Shown here one piece after another: positions 61,203 through 64,000 of a stretch of DNA of 64,000 nucleotides. How positions within the stretch are numbered: position 1 is the first letter of the stretch; each line of letters begins with the position of its first letter. The position numbers were made by a program, and so were the translations under genes. Origin of the DNA: Aliidiomarina sp047920995 (lineage in GTDB: Bacteria; Pseudomonadota; Gammaproteobacteria; Enterobacterales; Alteromonadaceae); NCBI RefSeq assembly GCF_047920995.1, contig NZ_JBLRWZ010000008.1, positions 1-64,000 of the forward strand, written 5' to 3'. The notes under the pieces were generated by a model that searched no databases, was not told the origin of the DNA, and saw only the letters and a program-made list of their open reading frames with translations.

Positions 61203-63917
61203 TTAAGCCATCATTTCCCGGAGTACATGGTGCAAGATGCCACCACTTAGGAAATAACGCACTTCGTTCAAGGTATCGATACGGCAGGTAAGCTGAAAGG
61301 TTACTTCATCGCCGTTATCCTTGCGCGCAGTAGCCTGAACTTCTTGCCCCGGCTTAATATCACCACTTAATCCTGTGAGTGATATTTCTTCACTGCCATC
61401 CAAGCCTAAGCTTTGTGCACTATCATCATTTTGGAACTGCAGCGGCAATACACCCATTCCCACTAAGTTCGAACGATGAATACGTTCATAGCTTTCCGCA
61501 ATCACTGCCGAAACACCCAATAAACGCGTTCCTTTAGCAGCCCAATCGCGGCTAGAGCCAGTGCCGTATTCCTTGCCAGCTAATACAACAAGAGGCGTTT
61601 TCTCTTCTTGATAACGCATTGCCGCATCGTAAATCGACATTTCCTTACCCGAAGGTACGTGCCGGGTTACCCCGCCCTCAGAGCCTTTTACCATCAGGTT
61701 CTTAATGCGAATATTGGCGAAAGTACCGCGCATCATTACTTCATGATTACCGCGGCGGGAACCATACGAGTTGAAATCTTTTATGGCAACACCTTGCTCC
61801 TGTAAATATTTACCGGCTGGCGAATCTGGCTTAATAGCGCCTGCTGGAGAAATATGATCCGTAGTAATGGTATCGCCAAACACCGCCAACACCCGCGCGC
61901 CTTGAATATCTTTCGGCGGATCTGCTGGTTTATCGATACCATCAAAAAACGGCGGATTAGCTACATAGGTAGATTCATCACGCCATTCATAGGTGAGGCT
62001 ATCGGGTATTTCCAATGCTTGCCAATGCTCATCACCATCAAATACTTCCGCGTATTGCTTACGGAACATATCACTTACTACTTTCTCTACTTCCGTTTTA
62101 ATTTCTTGGGTGCTTGGCCAAATATCAGCAAGATATACTGGTTTACCATCTTTTCCTGTGCCCAAAGGCTCTTTGCTCAAATCAATGCGCGTAGTACCCG
62201 CCAGTGCAAATGCCACCACTAAAGGTGGTGAAGCTAGCCAGTTCGCTTTTACTTGCGGATGAATACGCCCTTCAAAGTTGCGGTTCCCCGAAAGCACCGA
62301 GGAAACCACCAAATCGCCTTTATCTACCGCTAGCTCAACATCTTCGGGTAATGGCCCCGAGTTACCGATACAGGTAGTGCAACCGTAACCCACTAGATCG
62401 AAGCCAAGATCATCCAGATAGGTATTCAGCCCCGCCGCAGCAAGGTAATCGGTAACAACTTTCGAGCCTGGCGCTAATGAAGATTTCACCCAGGGTTTGC
62501 GTTGCAAGCCTTTCTCAATGGCTTTTTTAGCCACTAATCCAGCCGCCAACATCACGCTTGGGTTTGAAGTATTGGTACAGGAAGTAATGGCCGCGATCAC
62601 CACATCGCCATGGCGTAAATGGTGATCCGTACTTTGCAATGGCGACGATGTTGCATCGCTGAGTTCAGAGCGGTTAATCGATTCCGGCGCACCCATTTCA
62701 GGGTCTTCCGCTACCCCCATCGATTCTAAGAGCAAATCGAAGCTTTCCCCTAACTTACTCAATGAAACGCGATCTTGCGGGCGTTTTGGCCCCGCCAGTG
62801 AAGGTTCCACGGTGCTCATATCGAGTTCGAGCGAATCGGTAAATACCGGCTGGTTACTATCATCACGCCACATGCCTTGGGCTTTCGAATAGGCTTCCAC
62901 TAAATCAATAGTTTCTTGCTCGCGGCCTGAAAGCTTCATGTAGGTTAAAGTTTCTTCATCTACGGGGAAGAAACCACAGGTAGCACCATACTCTGGCGCC
63001 ATGTTGGCAATCGTTGCACGATCCGCCAATGGCAAATTCGCCAACCCTGGCCCATAAAATTCCACAAACTTACCCACCACGCCTTTCTTCCGCAGCATTT
63101 GCGTAACGGTTAATACTAAATCGGTAGCAGTAATACCCTCGGCCAATTCGCCATCTAAGCGAAAGCCAACCACCTCAGGAATTAACATCGAAATAGGCTG
63201 GCCCAACATGGCCGCTTCCGCTTCAATACCACCTACACCCCAGCCTAAAACACCTAAACCATTAATCATGGTGGTGTGTGAATCTGTGCCTACCAAGGTA
63301 TCTGGATACGCCAATGTTTTGCCATCTTCTTCGTGGCTCCACACTACTTTGGCAAGGTATTCAAGGTTCACCTGGTGGCAAATCCCAGTGCCGGGCGGCA
63401 CCACACGGAAGTTATCAAAGGCCTTCTGGCCCCAACGTAAAAACTCATAACGCTCTTTGTTGCGTTCCATTTCAATTTTTACGTTTTCAGCAAACGCCTC
63501 TGGTGAGGCGAATTTATCTACCATTACCGAGTGATCAATTACCAAATCTACAGCGGATAGCGGATTAATTCTATCGGCTGGTAATCCTGCTTTCGCCACC
63601 GCATCACGCATAGCGGCTAAATCAACCACCGCCGGTACACCGGTGAAATCTTGCATTAATACCCGCGCTGGCCGATATTCAATTTCGCTACTGGATTTGC
63701 GCTCTTTAAGCCATGCCACCATGGCATCAAAATCTTTACTTTGCACCGTAGTGCCATCTTCATTGCGCAGTAAATTTTCCAACAATACCTTTAGTGAAAC
63801 CGGCAGTTTACCAATATCACCCAGTTTTTCGGCCGCTTTCGGTAAGCTGTAATAATGATATTCTTTATCACCCACCTGTAACGAACTTAGGGTGTTCAAA
63901 CTATTCTTACCCAACAT
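61203..63917 (-). CDS. acnA: Aconitate hydratase A
   Basis: AcnA interconverts citrate and isocitrate with a 4Fe-4S cluster in the TCA cycle. The 904-residue protein is full length. The cluster cysteines are in AAITSCTNTSNPSVM and GYGCTTCIGNSGPLPE. It also has VVGTDSHTTMINGLGVLGWG (as TLVGTDSHTTMINGLG), and a C-terminal swivel domain with YGSRRGNHEVMMRGTFANIR and KEYGTGSSRDWAAKG. AAGGAAG precedes the ATG. With the NAD-type isocitrate dehydrogenase at 32458 it gives two consecutive TCA enzymes in the window. Confidence 0.97.
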   Translation of the reverse strand: MLGKNSLNTLSSLQVGDKEYHYYSLPKAAEKLGDIGKLPVSLKVLLENLLRNEDGTTVQSKDFDAMVAWLKERKSSSEIEYRPARVLMQDFTGVPAVVDLAAMRDAVAKAGLPADRINPLSAVDLVIDHSVMVDKFASPEAFAENVKIEMERNKERYEFLRWGQKAFDNFRVVPPGTGICHQVNLEYLAKVVWSHEEDGKTLAYPDTLVGTDSHTTMINGLGVLGWGVGGIEAEAAMLGQPISMLIPEVVGFRLDGELAEGITATDLVLTVTQMLRKKGVVGKFVEFYGPGLANLPLADRATIANMAPEYGATCGFFPVDEETLTYMKLSGREQETIDLVEAYSKAQGMWRDDSNQPVFTDSLELDMSTVEPSLAGPKRPQDRVSLSKLGESFDLLLESMGVAEDPEMGAPESINRSELSDATSSPLQSTDHHLRHGDVVIAAITSCTNTSNPSVMLAAGLVAKKAIEKGLQRKPWVKSSLAPGSKVVTDYLAAAGLNTYLDDLGFDLVGYGCTTCIGNSGPLPEDVELAVDKGDLVVSSVLSGNRNFEGRIHPQVKANWLASPPLVVAFALAGTTRIDLSKEPLGTGKDGKPVYLADIWPSTQEIKTEVEKVVSDMFRKQYAEVFDGDEHWQALEIPDSLTYEWRDESTYVANPPFFDGIDKPADPPKDIQGARVLAVFGDTITTDHISPAGAIKPDSPAGKYLQEQGVAIKDFNSYGSRRGNHEVMMRGTFANIRIKNLMVKGSEGGVTRHVPSGKEMSIYDAAMRYQEEKTPLVVLAGKEYGTGSSRDWAAKGTRLLGVSAVIAESYERIHRSNLVGMGVLPLQFQNDDSAQSLGLDGSEEISLTGLSGDIKPGQEVQATARKDNGDEVTFQLTCRIDTLNEVRYFLSGGILHHVLREMMA

Positions 63918-64000
63918 AATCGCTTCCTTCTTGGTGTGTTCTATCTCTTCTTTAATCGCTATCTATTAGCTTGGGCGTAATTCTCAAAAATTCAAGCTAT
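63918..64000 (-). promoter_or_regulatory. acnA upstream region (partial)
   Basis: 83 bases up to the window edge, AT-rich, with the acnA ribosome-binding site (AAGGAAG). I cannot define a promoter; it may extend beyond the window. Confidence 0.4.

Noticed and set aside
1..64000. Insertion sequences, prophage, integron, tRNA or rRNA genes
   Set aside because: No transposase, integrase, phage structural gene, terminal repeats or RNA gene was recognised; the gene order is housekeeping throughout.

Overview
This window reads as an ordinary chromosomal segment of a marine-type gammaproteobacterium. Protein relatedness and gene order point to the Alteromonadales, possibly Idiomarinaceae (low confidence at family level). 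Four conserved blocks support this: bamA-rseP-dxr-cdsA-uppS-frr-pyrH-tsf-rpsB facing map-glnD-dapD; truC-yqcC and syd-queF-ppnN; kdsB-ycaR-lpxK-msbA; and lolCDE next to mfd. I see no transposase, phage gene, CRISPR array, tRNA or rRNA. Base composition looks even throughout.

Layout. 1-8812 (minus): translation, isoprenoid, phospholipid and envelope genes, with terminators after rpsB, tsf and frr; bamA is cut by the window edge. 9182-13449 (plus): map, glnD, dapD. 13530-22494 (minus): a YnjB/C/D-type ABC importer with a CDP-alcohol phosphatidyltransferase, a TVP38-flavoprotein-disulfide-reductase fusion and a TonB-dependent receptor, together a possible outer-to-inner-membrane uptake module of unknown substrate. 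22744-26433: DUF3047, truC, yqcC, DUF3549, DUF3301. 26450-28151: lysC behind a lysine riboswitch. 28152-33462: GNAT, syd, queF, ppnN, DUF3192, NAD-type isocitrate dehydrogenase. 33632-38484 (minus): two unknown genes, rlmM, a hydrolase, gcvA, a lipoprotein, DUF1415. 38620-45336: a valine-degradation operon with a divergent AraC-type regulator. 45337-56110: DUF1289, lipid A and KDO genes, comEC, DUF2062, lolCDE. 56283-63917: mfd, a CsiV-like gene and acnA.

The most unusual signal is a 21-bp in-frame tandem repeat. Its 13-bp core AACAGCCCTGAGC (encoding Asn-Ser-Pro-Glu) occurs three times in ynjB and three times in the unrelated DUF3301 gene 9 kb away, with identical codons and period. This looks like copying of DNA rather than shared protein ancestry. 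Other points of interest are a perfect 20-bp inverted repeat between the valine operon and the DUF1415 gene, the fused membrane-oxidoreductase in the ynj cluster, a second 15-bp tandem repeat in ynjB, and a possible 33-codon gene overlapping a small lipoprotein gene.

All calls are from reading sequence and remembered family features; no searches were run. Start codons were chosen from visible ribosome-binding sites and the usual N-termini of each family.
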